Positions 16,916-25,326 of a DNA stretch of 39,016 nucleotides are shown piece by piece. The first letter of the stretch is position 1. Each line of letters starts with the position of its first letter. The notes below the pieces were generated by a model. It was not told the origin of the DNA. It saw only the letters and a list, made by a program, of their open reading frames with translations, and ran no database searches. Origin of the DNA: Comamonas odontotermitis. GTDB lineage: Bacteria > Pseudomonadota > Gammaproteobacteria > Burkholderiales > Burkholderiaceae_C. Where the stretch lies: positions 1-39,016 of the forward strand of contig NZ_JACHKZ010000034.1 in assembly GCF_014207855.1 (NCBI RefSeq), written 5' to 3'. The position numbers and the translations under genes were made by a program.

Positions 16916-17695
16916 ATGTTTGACCGCCTGCGCTCCGATATTCAGTGCATCCTGGACCGCGACCCTGCGGCCCGCAGCCGCTGGGAGGTCATCACGTGTT
17001 ATCCGGGCCTGCATGCCATCTGGCTGCAACGCCCCGCGCACTGGTGCTGGAACCATGGCCTCAAGTGGACGGGACGCTTCATCTCGCACATGGCTCGCTG
17101 GTTCACGGGGATCGAAATCCACCCCGGCGCGCAAATTGGCCGCAATGTCTTCATCGACCACGGCATGGGCGTCGTCATTGGCGAGACTGCTGTGGTGGGC
17201 GATGGCTGCACCATCTACCACGGCGTGACGCTGGGCGGTACCACACTCTACAAGGGCGCCAAGCGTCACCCCACGCTGGGCAAGGATGTGGTGGTGGCCG
17301 CTGGCGCCAAGGTGCTGGGCGGCTTTGAGGTGGGCGACGGCGCCAAGATCGGCAGCAACGCTGTGGTCATCAAGCCTGTGCCCGCAGGGGCGACGGCGGT
17401 GGGCATTCCTGCGCGCATCATCCCGTCCAAGGAAGGCGCCAGCGCCGATGTGACCGAAGCCCCGGCAGACCGGAAGTTTGCCGCCTATGGCGTGACGCAG
17501 GAAGACGACCCGCTCTCCAAGGCCATGCGCGGCATCATCGACAGCGCCGCCGGGCATGAACAGCAGATCACCATGCTCTGGGCCGCGATCGAGAAGCTGT
17601 CAGTGCAAAGCAAGGTAGGCGACTGTGTGCCGTGCGATGCCCAGCGCGAGGCCGAGTTCGAGGCCAAGAAACTCAGCGATCTGGTGGGCAAGTAA
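16916..17695 (+). CDS. cysE: Serine O-acetyltransferase CysE
   Basis: CysE transfers acetyl from acetyl-CoA to serine, the committed step of cysteine synthesis. The 259-aa protein begins [21 protein letters not shown] (helical SATase N-terminus). It then shows left-handed beta-helix hexapeptide repeats from about residue 67 to 165, with the active-site segments [16 protein letters not shown] and YHGVTLGGT. The segment GIPARI ends the helix. A C-terminal extension of about 80 residues is longer than in E. coli-type enzymes and carries CVPC. ATG 16916 is the only start that fits the family. It probably shares transcription with trmJ. Two small hairpins without T-runs lie between it and the convergent hxlR-type gene. 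Confidence 0.93.
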   Translation: MFDRLRSDIQCILDRDPAARSRWEVITCYPGLHAIWLQRPAHWCWNHGLKWTGRFISHMARWFTGIEIHPGAQIGRNVFIDHGMGVVIGETAVVGDGCTIYHGVTLGGTTLYKGAKRHPTLGKDVVVAAGAKVLGGFEVGDGAKIGSNAVVIKPVPAGATAVGIPARIIPSKEGASADVTEAPADRKFAAYGVTQEDDPLSKAMRGIIDSAAGHEQQITMLWAAIEKLSVQSKVGDCVPCDAQREAEFEAKKLSDLVGK

Positions 17696-17749
17696 GGGGC
17701 GACACGGCCCCGCTTCAGGCCAGTCATTGCTGGCCGGGGAAGGCTTGCC

Positions 17750-18196
17750 TTAGCCCGGCTTGCGCACCACGGCATCGTCTGGCAGGAGCTCCTGGCCGCT
17801 TTCTGTCTGCGGCGCCATGTGCTGGATGGGCGCTCCTGTGCTTTTCTCCACCAGAACCGAACGTGCCTCTGCGGGCGCGAACAACTGGCTCTCCCCCCAT
17901 TGCCTGAGCGCCACCACCACCGCAAACAGGCGCTTGCCTTTGTCCGTCAGCACGTACTCCTGGTAGGCGCTACCGTCTGACGCGGGCTGTGTCTGCAGGA
18001 TGCCCGCATTTACCAGCTTGCGCAGCCGATCGGACAGGATATTGCGCGCAACGCCCAGGCTGCGCTGAAAGTCTCCGAAGCGCTGCGCGCCGTCAAAAGC
18101 ATCCCGCACGATGAGCAGCGACCAGCGGTCGCCCACGGCATCCAATGCACGCGCGACCGGGCAGGTTTCTGGATTCGAAGGGGTGGTGCTGGACAT
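17750..18196 (-). CDS. HxlR-family transcriptional regulator
   Basis: This 148-aa winged-helix regulator of the HxlR family has the typical start CPVARALDAVGDRWSLLIV, where the Cys can be a redox or electrophile sensor in this family. The helix-turn-helix FGDFQRSLGVARNILSDRLR and the wing ending YVLTDKGKRL follow. I choose ATG 18196 because GAGG stands six bases before it; an upstream in-frame ATG (18217) lacks one. It is divergent from the MFS exporter gene 113 bases away, so it most likely controls that gene and itself through the shared region. Confidence 0.9.
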   Translation of the reverse strand: MSSTTPSNPETCPVARALDAVGDRWSLLIVRDAFDGAQRFGDFQRSLGVARNILSDRLRKLVNAGILQTQPASDGSAYQEYVLTDKGKRLFAVVVALRQWGESQLFAPAEARSVLVEKSTGAPIQHMAPQTESGQELLPDDAVVRKPG

Positions 18197-18238
18197 GGAT
18201 GCCTCGGTTGGTTGCATTGGAATGGGTTGTGTGGTTGC

Positions 18239-18288
18239 ATTTTAAAACTGGCCTGCATAGAATGCATCTGGTTTTATTTTAAAACTAG
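18239..18288. promoter_or_regulatory. Paired ATTTTAAAACTRG repeats between hxlR-type and MFS genes
   Basis: ATTTTAAAACTGG (18239-18251) and ATTTTAAAACTAG (18276-18288) are direct repeats 37 bases apart, each containing the palindrome TTTTAAAA. They lie in the shared divergent promoter region and are the best candidates for the HxlR protein's operator sites. Confidence 0.6.
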
Positions 18289-18309
18289 ATTTTGAAGGCA
18301 TGGTGCAAG

Positions 18310-19569
18310 ATGAAGACGCAGCCTTACCAGCTTCCTGCAGGGCAAGTGGAGCAGCCGCGCGATCAGCCCATGGGCATGCCTGCCGCCCTGGTTCTGCTTT
18401 TTGCGGTGGCCAGTGGCATGAGCGTTGCCAATGTCTATTACGCGCAGCCCTTGCTGGATGCGCTGGCGGAGGAATTTCACATCAGCTACGCGGCAGTGGG
18501 TGGCGTGATCACCGCGACCCAACTGGGCTGTGCGCTGGCTTTGTTGTTGTTGGTGCCACTGGGCGATCAGCTTGATCGGCGTCAATTGATGGCCTGGCAA
18601 CTGGCGGGCCTGGTGGTGGCCCTGCTGGCGGTGGGAGCCGCTCAGACGACGGCAATGCTGATGGGTGCCATGCTGGCCGTCGGCTTGCTGGGTACTGCCA
18701 TGACGCAAGGCCTGATCGCCTACGCCGCCAGCGCGGCCCGGCCCCATGAGCAAGGCCGTGTGGTGGGCAGCGCGCAGGGCGGGGTCTTCATTGGCTTGCT
18801 GCTGGCGCGCGTTTTTGCCGGGGTCGTGGGCGATGCAGCAGGCTGGCGCGGGGTTTATTACTGTTCCGCAGCCATGATGGTGGTCATCGGCCTGCCCCTG
18901 TGGTGGCGGCTGCCTTTGCTACACCTCAAGCCAAGCTCGCTCAGTTACCTGCCATTGATCGCATCCATGGGCGGTTTGCTGCGCCGCGACCGGGTCTTGC
19001 AGGTGCGGGGCGTGCTCGCGATGCTCATGTTTGCCGCTTTCAGCATTTTCTGGAGCAGCCTGGTTCTGCCGCTGCGGGCTGCGCCCTTTGGCTATTCGCA
19101 CACGGCCATCGGCATGTTCGGGTTGGCCGGGGTGGCGGGGGCCTTGGCGGCTGCGCGGGCAGGGCGCTGGTCAGACCAGGGTTTTGCGCAGCGCAGTTCC
19201 GTAGCCGCGTTGGCGGTGTTGCTGTTGGCATGGCTGCCATTGGGCGTGCTGGGCTGTGCGCCTGGCGCTGCCTGGGCGCTGTGGGCGTTGGTGCTGGGCA
19301 TTGTGCTGCTGGATCTGGGGGGCCAGGCCCTGCATGTCACCAACCAGAGCCTGATCTTCCGCCGTCAAGCGGGCGCGCACAGCCGCCTGGTAGCTGCGTA
19401 CATGCTTTTCTATGCGGTGGGCAGCGGACTGGGCGCCATCAGCGCTACCGCCATTTACGCGCATGCTGGCTGGCGCGGTGTGTGCATGCTGGGCGCTGCA
19501 GTGAGTGGCGCAGCGCTCGTGTTCTGGTGGATGACGCGGCGGTATATGGAGGATGAGACGGTTGGTTGA
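18310..19569 (+). CDS. MFS transporter (12-helix, DHA1-like exporter)
   Basis: This 419-aa major facilitator protein is almost entirely hydrophobic, with twelve predicted helices. Family marks are the start of helix 1 (MSVANVYYAQPLLDALAEEF), the loop 2-3 motif GDQLDRRQLM, and the mid-protein region HEQGRVVGSAQGGVFIGLLLAR. It resembles drug or small-molecule exporters paired with HxlR regulators. The substrate is unknown. ATG 18310 is chosen; an in-frame TTG at 18292 is an alternative, and GAAGG lies somewhat far upstream. It is expressed divergently from the HxlR gene, with repeat operators between. Confidence 0.9.
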   Translation: MKTQPYQLPAGQVEQPRDQPMGMPAALVLLFAVASGMSVANVYYAQPLLDALAEEFHISYAAVGGVITATQLGCALALLLLVPLGDQLDRRQLMAWQLAGLVVALLAVGAAQTTAMLMGAMLAVGLLGTAMTQGLIAYAASAARPHEQGRVVGSAQGGVFIGLLLARVFAGVVGDAAGWRGVYYCSAAMMVVIGLPLWWRLPLLHLKPSSLSYLPLIASMGGLLRRDRVLQVRGVLAMLMFAAFSIFWSSLVLPLRAAPFGYSHTAIGMFGLAGVAGALAAARAGRWSDQGFAQRSSVAALAVLLLAWLPLGVLGCAPGAAWALWALVLGIVLLDLGGQALHVTNQSLIFRRQAGAHSRLVAAYMLFYAVGSGLGAISATAIYAHAGWRGVCMLGAAVSGAALVFWWMTRRYMEDETVG

Positions 19570-19643
19570 TGCCTGCCGCCATTCTGGAGGGCAGTTGCAG
19601 GCGGTGCCTGCTGTATGTTTTGGATACTTGGCGCTTGATGCAT

Positions 19644-19676
19644 GGGCACTACTCGGGCACTACTCGGGCACTACCC
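19644..19676. repeat. 11-bp tandem repeat, three copies
   Basis: GGGCACTACTC is repeated at 19644, 19655 and 19666, the last copy ending CCC. It lies in the short gap between the convergent MFS and miaA genes, with no visible function. Confidence 0.85.
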
Positions 19677-19687
19677 CGCACTTTTCT

Positions 19688-20716
19688 TTAAATTCTGCCG
19701 GATGCAGCGAGCTGCTGCCGTGCGGCTGCCAGCCATTGCTTCTGCGCATCGGGGGCATCGCAGGCCATGGTGTGGCGCTGCGGCATGCTGCGCAGCCAGG
19801 TGATCTGCCTTTTGGCCAACTGGCGGGTGGCGGCAATGCCGCGCTCGCGCATGTCTGCCCATAGCGCGGGCGGGATATCGGCCTGGGTGGCCACGCTGAT
19901 GCCCTGCGCAGCGCAGGTGTCGAGCATTTCCCACATCTGGCGGTAGCCTACGCAGCGCATCGAGGGCAGATTCAGGTGCAGGTCGCCGCGTGCGCGCAGC
20001 TGCAGCATTTCGCCCAGAAAGTTCTGTGCCAGCATCTGGTCGTAGCGCAAGGCAATGCGTTCGTGCAGCCAGGCGCGCTCGGCAGGCTCCAGGCTGAAGA
20101 GCTGAAAGCCCGGTGCCAGCTGCAGCAATGGGGAAGGGCGTTTTTGCTGTGCATGGAAGTGCGACAGCGGCTTGCCCGTGATGCGCCACACCTCCAGCGC
20201 GCGCTGCACGCGCTGGCTGTCGCCGGGGGCGAGGCGTTGGGCGGTGGCGGGGTCTACCTGGGTGAGCAGGGTGTGCATGTGTGGCCAGCCGTGTTCGGCC
20301 GCTTCCGCATCCAGTGCGGCGCGCACGGCGGCATCGGCTGCTGGCATGTCGTCGATGCCGTCCATCAGCGCCTTGAAATACAGCATGGTTCCGCCCACCA
20401 GCAGGCTCACGGCGCCGCGCTGGTGAATCTGCGCAATCAGCGCCAGCGCGTCGCGCACAAACTCGGCAGCGCTGTAGGAATCCAGCGGGTCGCGGATGTC
20501 GAGCAGGTGGTGGGGGATGCCGGCTTGTTCTGCAGGGCTGGGCTTGGCCGAGCCAATGTCCATGCCGCGGTAGATCAGGGCGGAATCGACGCTGATGATC
20601 TCGACCGGCCGCGCACCAGCCAGCTGCTGCGCCAGCGCAATGGCGGCACCGGTCTTGCCGGAAGCGGTAGGGCCAGCCAGGCCCAGGCACAGAGGGGAGT
20701 CAGCAGCGAATGGCAC
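19688..20716 (-). CDS. miaA: tRNA dimethylallyltransferase MiaA
   Basis: MiaA adds a dimethylallyl group to A37 of tRNAs reading UNN codons. The 342-aa protein has the P-loop GPTASGKT (15-22), the conserved [16 protein letters not shown] and [10 protein letters not shown] segments, [28 protein letters not shown], and the C-terminal [12 protein letters not shown] and [12 protein letters not shown] motifs. Length is normal. The frame runs from ATG 20716. An hfq gene, a frequent neighbour of miaA in other proteobacteria, is not here. The 162 bases upstream hold one of the dispersed GCTATCAA motifs. Confidence 0.95.
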   Translation of the reverse strand: MPFAADSPLCLGLAGPTASGKTGAAIALAQQLAGARPVEIISVDSALIYRGMDIGSAKPSPAEQAGIPHHLLDIRDPLDSYSAAEFVRDALALIAQIHQRGAVSLLVGGTMLYFKALMDGIDDMPAADAAVRAALDAEAAEHGWPHMHTLLTQVDPATAQRLAPGDSQRVQRALEVWRITGKPLSHFHAQQKRPSPLLQLAPGFQLFSLEPAERAWLHERIALRYDQMLAQNFLGEMLQLRARGDLHLNLPSMRCVGYRQMWEMLDTCAAQGISVATQADIPPALWADMRERGIAATRQLAKRQITWLRSMPQRHTMACDAPDAQKQWLAAARQQLAASGRI

Positions 20717-20878
20717 AGTGGGTCAGCAAGAAAAAGAGTCCCTGCGCACTGGGTGCGTGCGCAGGCAGCTATCAATTCGTGAGTAAAGCGGAACCGCCAG
20801 TGTAGAGCCAAAAGTGAAGCTGGTATGCCTTATGGGCGTTGGCGCTGGTGCAGTAGCGTTGGGGTCTGCGAGGCTGGT

Positions 20879-22762
20879 TCAGGCAGAGCGTGGCTGATAA
20901 CTGGCTGTGTATAGCGGCTCACGTGCATGGCGACGGGCTTCTTCTTCGCTGGCCGCTTCTCCAACGCCTACGCTCACAATGAGCAGCATTCCTGGCAGAT
21001 CCAGGTCAGCGTACAGCGCGCGGCGCAGTTGCATGCGGGCGTCTTCGCCCAAGGCGGGAGCCTGCACCAGCAGCAGATGGATGCGCAGGTCGGGCATCGA
21101 TGGCTCATGTTTGCTTAGCAGCCAAGCCTGTGAGATGGTTTTGTACAGAGCCAACTCGCACCGCAGGTCAGCCAGCTCGAACTCGCTCAGGTCGGTTCTG
21201 CTTGTCCGGCTGAAAAGCGTTGCTTCCTGAAGCTGGGCCATGAAGCTCTCTTGCTCCTGCTCGGCTTCACGCTGGCGGTCGCGCCATAGCCGCATGGCTA
21301 CGGCTTCATAACCAGCCTGCCTCGTCTGGGTTTCAAGCAGAGCAACCATGGTGCGGGCGGAAAAAGGGCGGTAGCTGGGGGCGGTCTGCCATAACATCTC
21401 CAGATATTGCCGCTGTTGGGTCGATTCGCTAGGTGTCAGCGTCGTGATCAACCCTGCCAGTGCTCCCGGGTGTTGTGGATGGTCTACCAGTATTTGTTCA
21501 TAGAGGTGGCGGGTGCTTGCACTGTGATCAATTTTGTGCAGCAGGCGTGCCAGCTCCATGGTCTTGGCAGCATCGCGGTGTGTCATCGCTTGCAGGCGCT
21601 GGGCATGCTCCTGCCAGCGCGTCAGGCGAGCATGGTGCTGCTTCCAAGTGCTTGCATTGTTCTTGCACCACCGGGCATCGAACTCCTGCATCCAGCGCTC
21701 GGCCTGGGGGCCTAGCAAACCGATAGCACCTTTGGTTGACCAACTCGGCAGGCCAGGGCGCTCACCAGTGATGGCTTCTACTCTGTCTCGTAAGGCCGGA
21801 TGGGTATCGTCTACATCACTGATCTTGGAAAGCGCACGGCGAAGGGCCTCCTGTGCAAATGCAGTCTCAGGCCTGAGTCGTAGCATGGCATGCATGGCGC
21901 TATAGGGTCCTTGGGGCAGCGCATGCAGGGCAGCGCTACGCCAGTGCTGGGCCCAAAAAGCTTCGTCCAACCAGGTGGCCTTGATCTCCATTTCAGTGAG
22001 CGTGGCAGCAGCCACATCCGCGCCCAGCAGTTGTGCGGCAATGCGGTCGGCCTCGTACTCATCCTGTCGGGCCATGGCGAAGGTTTTTGCGGCAAAACGG
22101 GGGAAGTACCAGTTCAGAAACGAGCGTGTGGCGATGGCCATTGCGCTGTCATCCTCACGCATACTGAAATAGAGTTTGAGCCAAGCACGCCGAGAGCGAT
22201 AGACCCAGGCGCTCAGGCGATTGTGATTTTCGCGAAGATGGCCATATTCATGGGCCAGCACGGCCATGACGCGTGCCTTGTCCAAGCCCATGAGCAGCGG
22301 CAGGCCCACCATCAAGTAATTGACTGATCCTCCGAACATCCCAAAACGGGGCCTTTGCCAGATGGCTGCGTTGAAGTTGTCTTGCAAGTAGACGGCATGA
22401 ATCGCCGGCCCTTTGACTTTGCGGCGAATGCGCTCAAGTGCCTTGAACAGCTCGGGCGCCTGCTCTTGAGTGATGGCAATACCTTCGGGCTCCTCGGACG
22501 GGCCGCTCCACAAGGCTTTCAAGCTGCTCCAAAACAGGCACAGTGCAAAGATGCCAAGCCAGATATAGGCGGCGCGAAACTGTCCTTGGACGGTGTGGGC
22601 GATCACCCAGGCTCCTACGCTCACGGCGAGAACCAGACAGCCCAGTACCCAAGCGTAGCCGAGCAATGCAAAGCGGATGACACTGCGCCGGTAGACAGCA
22701 CTATTGTTTGCGCTCTCGATTTCGCTTTCGCGCACCAGATGGATGAAATCCGCCTGTTCCAT
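20879..22762 (-). CDS. M48-family membrane metalloprotease, 627 aa
   Basis: Two hydrophobic segments (about 31-56 and 65-84) anchor the protein. The zinc site HEYGH is at 171-175, with the third ligand in EYEADR (235-240), as in HtpX/Ste24-type M48 peptidases. The remaining C-terminal region of more than 350 residues is helical with TPR-like character (LLHKIDHSASTRHLYEQIL and similar), so the enzyme is much longer than HtpX (about 290 aa). Such proteins probably cleave misfolded membrane or periplasmic-side proteins, but the substrate is unknown. It is downstream of gdhA on the same strand with a terminator between, so it has its own promoter. Confidence 0.85.
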   Translation of the reverse strand: MEQADFIHLVRESEIESANNSAVYRRSVIRFALLGYAWVLGCLVLAVSVGAWVIAHTVQGQFRAAYIWLGIFALCLFWSSLKALWSGPSEEPEGIAITQEQAPELFKALERIRRKVKGPAIHAVYLQDNFNAAIWQRPRFGMFGGSVNYLMVGLPLLMGLDKARVMAVLAHEYGHLRENHNRLSAWVYRSRRAWLKLYFSMREDDSAMAIATRSFLNWYFPRFAAKTFAMARQDEYEADRIAAQLLGADVAAATLTEMEIKATWLDEAFWAQHWRSAALHALPQGPYSAMHAMLRLRPETAFAQEALRRALSKISDVDDTHPALRDRVEAITGERPGLPSWSTKGAIGLLGPQAERWMQEFDARWCKNNASTWKQHHARLTRWQEHAQRLQAMTHRDAAKTMELARLLHKIDHSASTRHLYEQILVDHPQHPGALAGLITTLTPSESTQQRQYLEMLWQTAPSYRPFSARTMVALLETQTRQAGYEAVAMRLWRDRQREAEQEQESFMAQLQEATLFSRTSRTDLSEFELADLRCELALYKTISQAWLLSKHEPSMPDLRIHLLLVQAPALGEDARMQLRRALYADLDLPGMLLIVSVGVGEAASEEEARRHAREPLYTASYQPRSA

Positions 22763-22793
22763 GGCCCCTCATTTGATTTTCATGTCAGACAGC

Positions 22794-22825
22794 AAAAAGC
22801 CCCCGCGCTGAAGGGCACTGGGGGC
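22794..22825 (-). terminator. Rho-independent terminator after gdhA
   Basis: Plus-strand GCCCCC (22799-22804) pairs with GGGGGC (22820-22825) around a 15-base loop. On the minus strand the hairpin is followed by five T. It lies between the gdhA stop and the M48 gene start. Confidence 0.82.
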
Positions 22826-22878
22826 ATTGTGCAGGCGTTTGCACTCGGGTGATACGCCCGAGGCGACGGGTGTGGGAT

Positions 22879-24225
22879 TTACAGCACGCCCTGCGCCAGC
22901 ATGGCGTCGGCCACCTTCACGAAGCCAGCGATATTGGCGCCGTCGATATAGCTGATGGTGCCGTCTTCGCGCTTGCCGTATTTGACGCAGGCGGCGTGGA
23001 TGCCTTCCATGATCTGGAACAGGCGTGCATCCACTTCCGAGGCAGGCCATCCCAGGCGCAAGGCGTTCTGGCTCATTTCCAGGCCCGAGGTAGCGACGCC
23101 GCCAGCGTTGGATGCCTTGCCGGGGGCATACATTACGCCCGCTTTCTCGAAAGCCTTGGCCGCTTCGATCGTACAGGGCATGTTGGCGCCTTCGGCCACG
23201 CACAGCACGCCGTTTTTGATCAGCTCCTGCGCATCGGCCAGGTGCAGCTCGTTCTGCGTGGCGCAGGGCAGGGCCACATCGGCCTTGATGAACCAGGGCG
23301 TCTTGCCTTCAAAATACTGCACGCCAGCAACCTGCTTGGCATAGTCGGCCACGCGGCCGTAGTGCTTGTTCTTGACTTCCATCAACTTGATCAGCTTGTC
23401 GCCGTCAAAGCCTGCGGGGTCATAAATGGTGCCGCTGGAATCGGACGCCGACACCACCTTGGCGCCGAGGGCCATGGCCTTGTCGATGGCGAACTGCGCC
23501 ACATTGCCCGAGCCAGAGACGGAGACGGTCAGGCCTTCAAAGCCCTTGCCCTGGGTCTTGAGCATTTCCTGCGCAAAGTAGACGGTGCCAAAGCCGGTGG
23601 CTTCGGGGCGGATGAGCGAGCCGCCAAACGACAGGCCCTTGCCGGTGAAGACGCAGTCGGCACGGTTGGCCAGCTTTTTGTACATGCCAGCCATGAAGCC
23701 GACTTCACGGCCACCCACGCCGATGTCGCCCGCAGGCACGTCGGTGTCGGCGCCCACATGGCGGAAGAGTTCCGACACGAAGGCCTGGCAGAAACGCATC
23801 ACCTCGGCTTCGCTCTTGCCCTTGGGATCGAAATCGGAGCCGCCCTTGCCGCCGCCCATGGGCAGGGTGGTCAGCGCATTCTTGAAGGTCTGCTCAAACG
23901 CCAGGAACTTGAGTACCGACAGGTTGACCGAGGGGTGAAAGCGCAGGCCGCCCTTGTAGGGGCCGATGGCCATGCTGTGCTGGATACGGTAGCCACGATT
24001 GACTTGTACCTTGCCGTGGTCGTCCACCCAGCTCACCCGAAAGCTCACCACGCGCTCGGGCTCGATGAGGCGCTCCAGCAGGCTGTGTTCGGCGTACCGT
24101 GGGTTTTTCTGGATAAAGGGCCACAGGCTTTCCATCACCTCGGTGACGGCCTGCAGGAATTCGGGCTGGCCGGGGTTGCGCTGTTCGACGTAGGCGAGAA
24201 ATTGCTCCAGGGACTGGTGTTGCAT
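22879..24225 (-). CDS. gdhA: NADP-type glutamate dehydrogenase GdhA
   Basis: GdhA makes glutamate from 2-oxoglutarate and ammonium with NADPH. The 448-aa protein is the size of the hexameric E. coli enzyme. It shows the substrate region YKGGLRFHPSVN, the catalytic-lysine loop MGGGKGGSDFDPKGKS (K127), the PAGDIGVGGREVG segment, the Rossmann motif VSGSGNVAQ, and the C-terminal APGKASNAGGVATSGLEM. ATG 24225 gives the usual N-terminus MQHQSLEQFL; an in-frame TTG five codons upstream is less likely. It is monocistronic, with a terminator after it and phased TGCAC motifs upstream. Confidence 0.97.
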   Translation of the reverse strand: MQHQSLEQFLAYVEQRNPGQPEFLQAVTEVMESLWPFIQKNPRYAEHSLLERLIEPERVVSFRVSWVDDHGKVQVNRGYRIQHSMAIGPYKGGLRFHPSVNLSVLKFLAFEQTFKNALTTLPMGGGKGGSDFDPKGKSEAEVMRFCQAFVSELFRHVGADTDVPAGDIGVGGREVGFMAGMYKKLANRADCVFTGKGLSFGGSLIRPEATGFGTVYFAQEMLKTQGKGFEGLTVSVSGSGNVAQFAIDKAMALGAKVVSASDSSGTIYDPAGFDGDKLIKLMEVKNKHYGRVADYAKQVAGVQYFEGKTPWFIKADVALPCATQNELHLADAQELIKNGVLCVAEGANMPCTIEAAKAFEKAGVMYAPGKASNAGGVATSGLEMSQNALRLGWPASEVDARLFQIMEGIHAACVKYGKREDGTISYIDGANIAGFVKVADAMLAQGVL

Positions 24226-24255
24226 GGACAGATCTTTCAAGGGCTAAGGCCGGAG

Positions 24256-24347
24256 TGCACCGTTTTCGCACGGTTGCAGAAGGTGTGCACAGTGCTGGTG
24301 CGTCGTTGCACTAAAAATGGACATTATGCCGAATGTGCATGCACTAA
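24256..24347. promoter_or_regulatory. Phased TGCAC half-sites upstream of gdhA
   Basis: TGCAC occurs at 24256, 24286, 24307 and 24340. The spacings of 30, 21 and 33 bases are close to whole helical turns. The last is part of the palindrome GTGCATGCAC (24335-24344). TGCAC is the half-site of NtrC-type operators, which would suit a nitrogen-assimilation gene. The spacing differs from the classical NtrC palindrome, so the binder is uncertain. Confidence 0.4.
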
Positions 24348-24636
24348 TGCATAAAGTAAAAAGTGTCCTGCGCAATGCGTATGCAAATCGGGCTTCAAAG
24401 AGGTGCTTCGCTACGCTTTGCGGTTTTTGGTGGGGAGAGGAGTGTCGCTGCTCACTGGCCGGAGATGCCCTGAAACAGTGCATCCGGGGGCTAGAGCGCG
24501 GGATTGAGATGGGCGAGGGCTGGGTGGCTCGGAGTCTGGAGCCACTGCTGTCGCCAAGGTGCCGTATGCCTCCAGCGATGTGGATGCTGCATTGCACAAA
24601 TCTGATATTCGATCAGGGTCTTTTACAAGACATGAT

Positions 24637-24669
24637 ATTGCCTAGGCAATGAATGATTGCATAATCATT
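24637..24669. promoter_or_regulatory. Two palindromes in the efflux-operon promoter
   Basis: ATTGCCTAGGCAAT (24637-24650) is a perfect 14-base palindrome. Two bases later AATGATT-GCAT-AATCATT (24652-24669) is a perfect 7-4-7 inverted repeat. Both lie 37-69 bases before the MarR start at 24706, the normal place for MarR autorepression sites. Confidence 0.75.
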
Positions 24670-24705
24670 GCGTTGTAAATAATTTCATATGAAAGAGGTT
24701 TGCGC

Positions 24706-25326
24706 ATGTCTGATCCTCGCGTGCAAGACCACGGCCCGGATGACAGTGAAGGCGATTCGCTGGAGGCGGGCTACCCGTCGATCGAGCCGATCAAGGCCGC
24801 CAACTTCCCCTGCTGGTTGATGCGCATCATCTCGACGGTGGTGCGTGCTGAGGTGGATCGCCGTATGGAGCCGCTGGGGTTGACCCAGGCGCAGTGGATT
24901 CCTGTTTTGCGCCTGGCCAGTGGCGAGGCGCAGACCGCCGCCGATCTGGCGCGCAGCACCATGCAGACACCAGGAGCGATGACGCGGCTGGTGGATCGGC
25001 TGGTGGAGAAGGGCATCATCGAACGCGAACGCAGCACCGACGACCGCCGCGTGGTGCGGCTGCGGCTTACCGAAGAAGGCATGCGCGCAGCAGTGCAGGT
25101 GCCAGACATCGTCAGGAGCGTGAACCATGCAGCGCTCAGCCCGCTGGCGCCCGATGAACTGGCCCAGTTCCAGAGCTATCTGCGCCGCATCTATGAAGCC
25201 ATGCCCCAAACCCTGAACAGCGACATGTGCCTGCCCGACGCCAATGGCCCATGCCATGCCGCTGCAAATGCTACAGACACCTCTACAGATACCCCCAGTA
25301 CGCCCGGCAAGGAGAGGGCTTTATGA
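24706..25326 (+). CDS. MarR-family repressor of the efflux operon (EmrR-like)
   Basis: This 206-aa MarR protein contains the winged helix (about residues 65-130) with AADLARSTMQTPGAMTRLVDRLVEKG and the wing ERSTDDRRVVRLRLTEEG. A C-terminal dimer helix follows, then a tail of about 30 unstructured residues rich in Thr, Ala and Pro. ATG 24706 has AGAGG seven bases upstream. Its stop overlaps the next start (ATGA, 25323-25326), making it the first gene of the efflux operon. By analogy with EmrR it should be released from the palindromes upstream when it binds a small lipophilic ligand. Confidence 0.92.
   Translation: MSDPRVQDHGPDDSEGDSLEAGYPSIEPIKAANFPCWLMRIISTVVRAEVDRRMEPLGLTQAQWIPVLRLASGEAQTAADLARSTMQTPGAMTRLVDRLVEKGIIERERSTDDRRVVRLRLTEEGMRAAVQVPDIVRSVNHAALSPLAPDELAQFQSYLRRIYEAMPQTLNSDMCLPDANGPCHAAANATDTSTDTPSTPGKERAL

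Larger units (their letters stand above)
24226..24705. other. Divergent control region between gdhA and the efflux operon
   Basis: This 480-base gap has no supported gene; an open frame of 111 codons within it lacks coding character and a ribosome site. It holds regulatory elements for both sides: TGCAC half-sites near gdhA and two palindromes near the MarR gene, both listed separately. Confidence 0.65.

Noticed and set aside
17696..17735. Terminator between cysE and the HxlR gene
   Set aside because: Two small GC hairpins (GGGGC/GCCCC and GGCCAG/CTGGCC) are present but neither has a T-run on either strand, so the call is too weak.
22849..24354. 501-codon open frame antisense to gdhA
   Set aside because: The minus strand encodes complete GdhA; the plus-strand frame has no recognisable feature.
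24317..24652. 111-codon plus-strand gene between gdhA and the MarR gene
   Set aside because: No ribosome site or domain, Cys/Trp-rich random composition, and it overlaps the operator palindromes.
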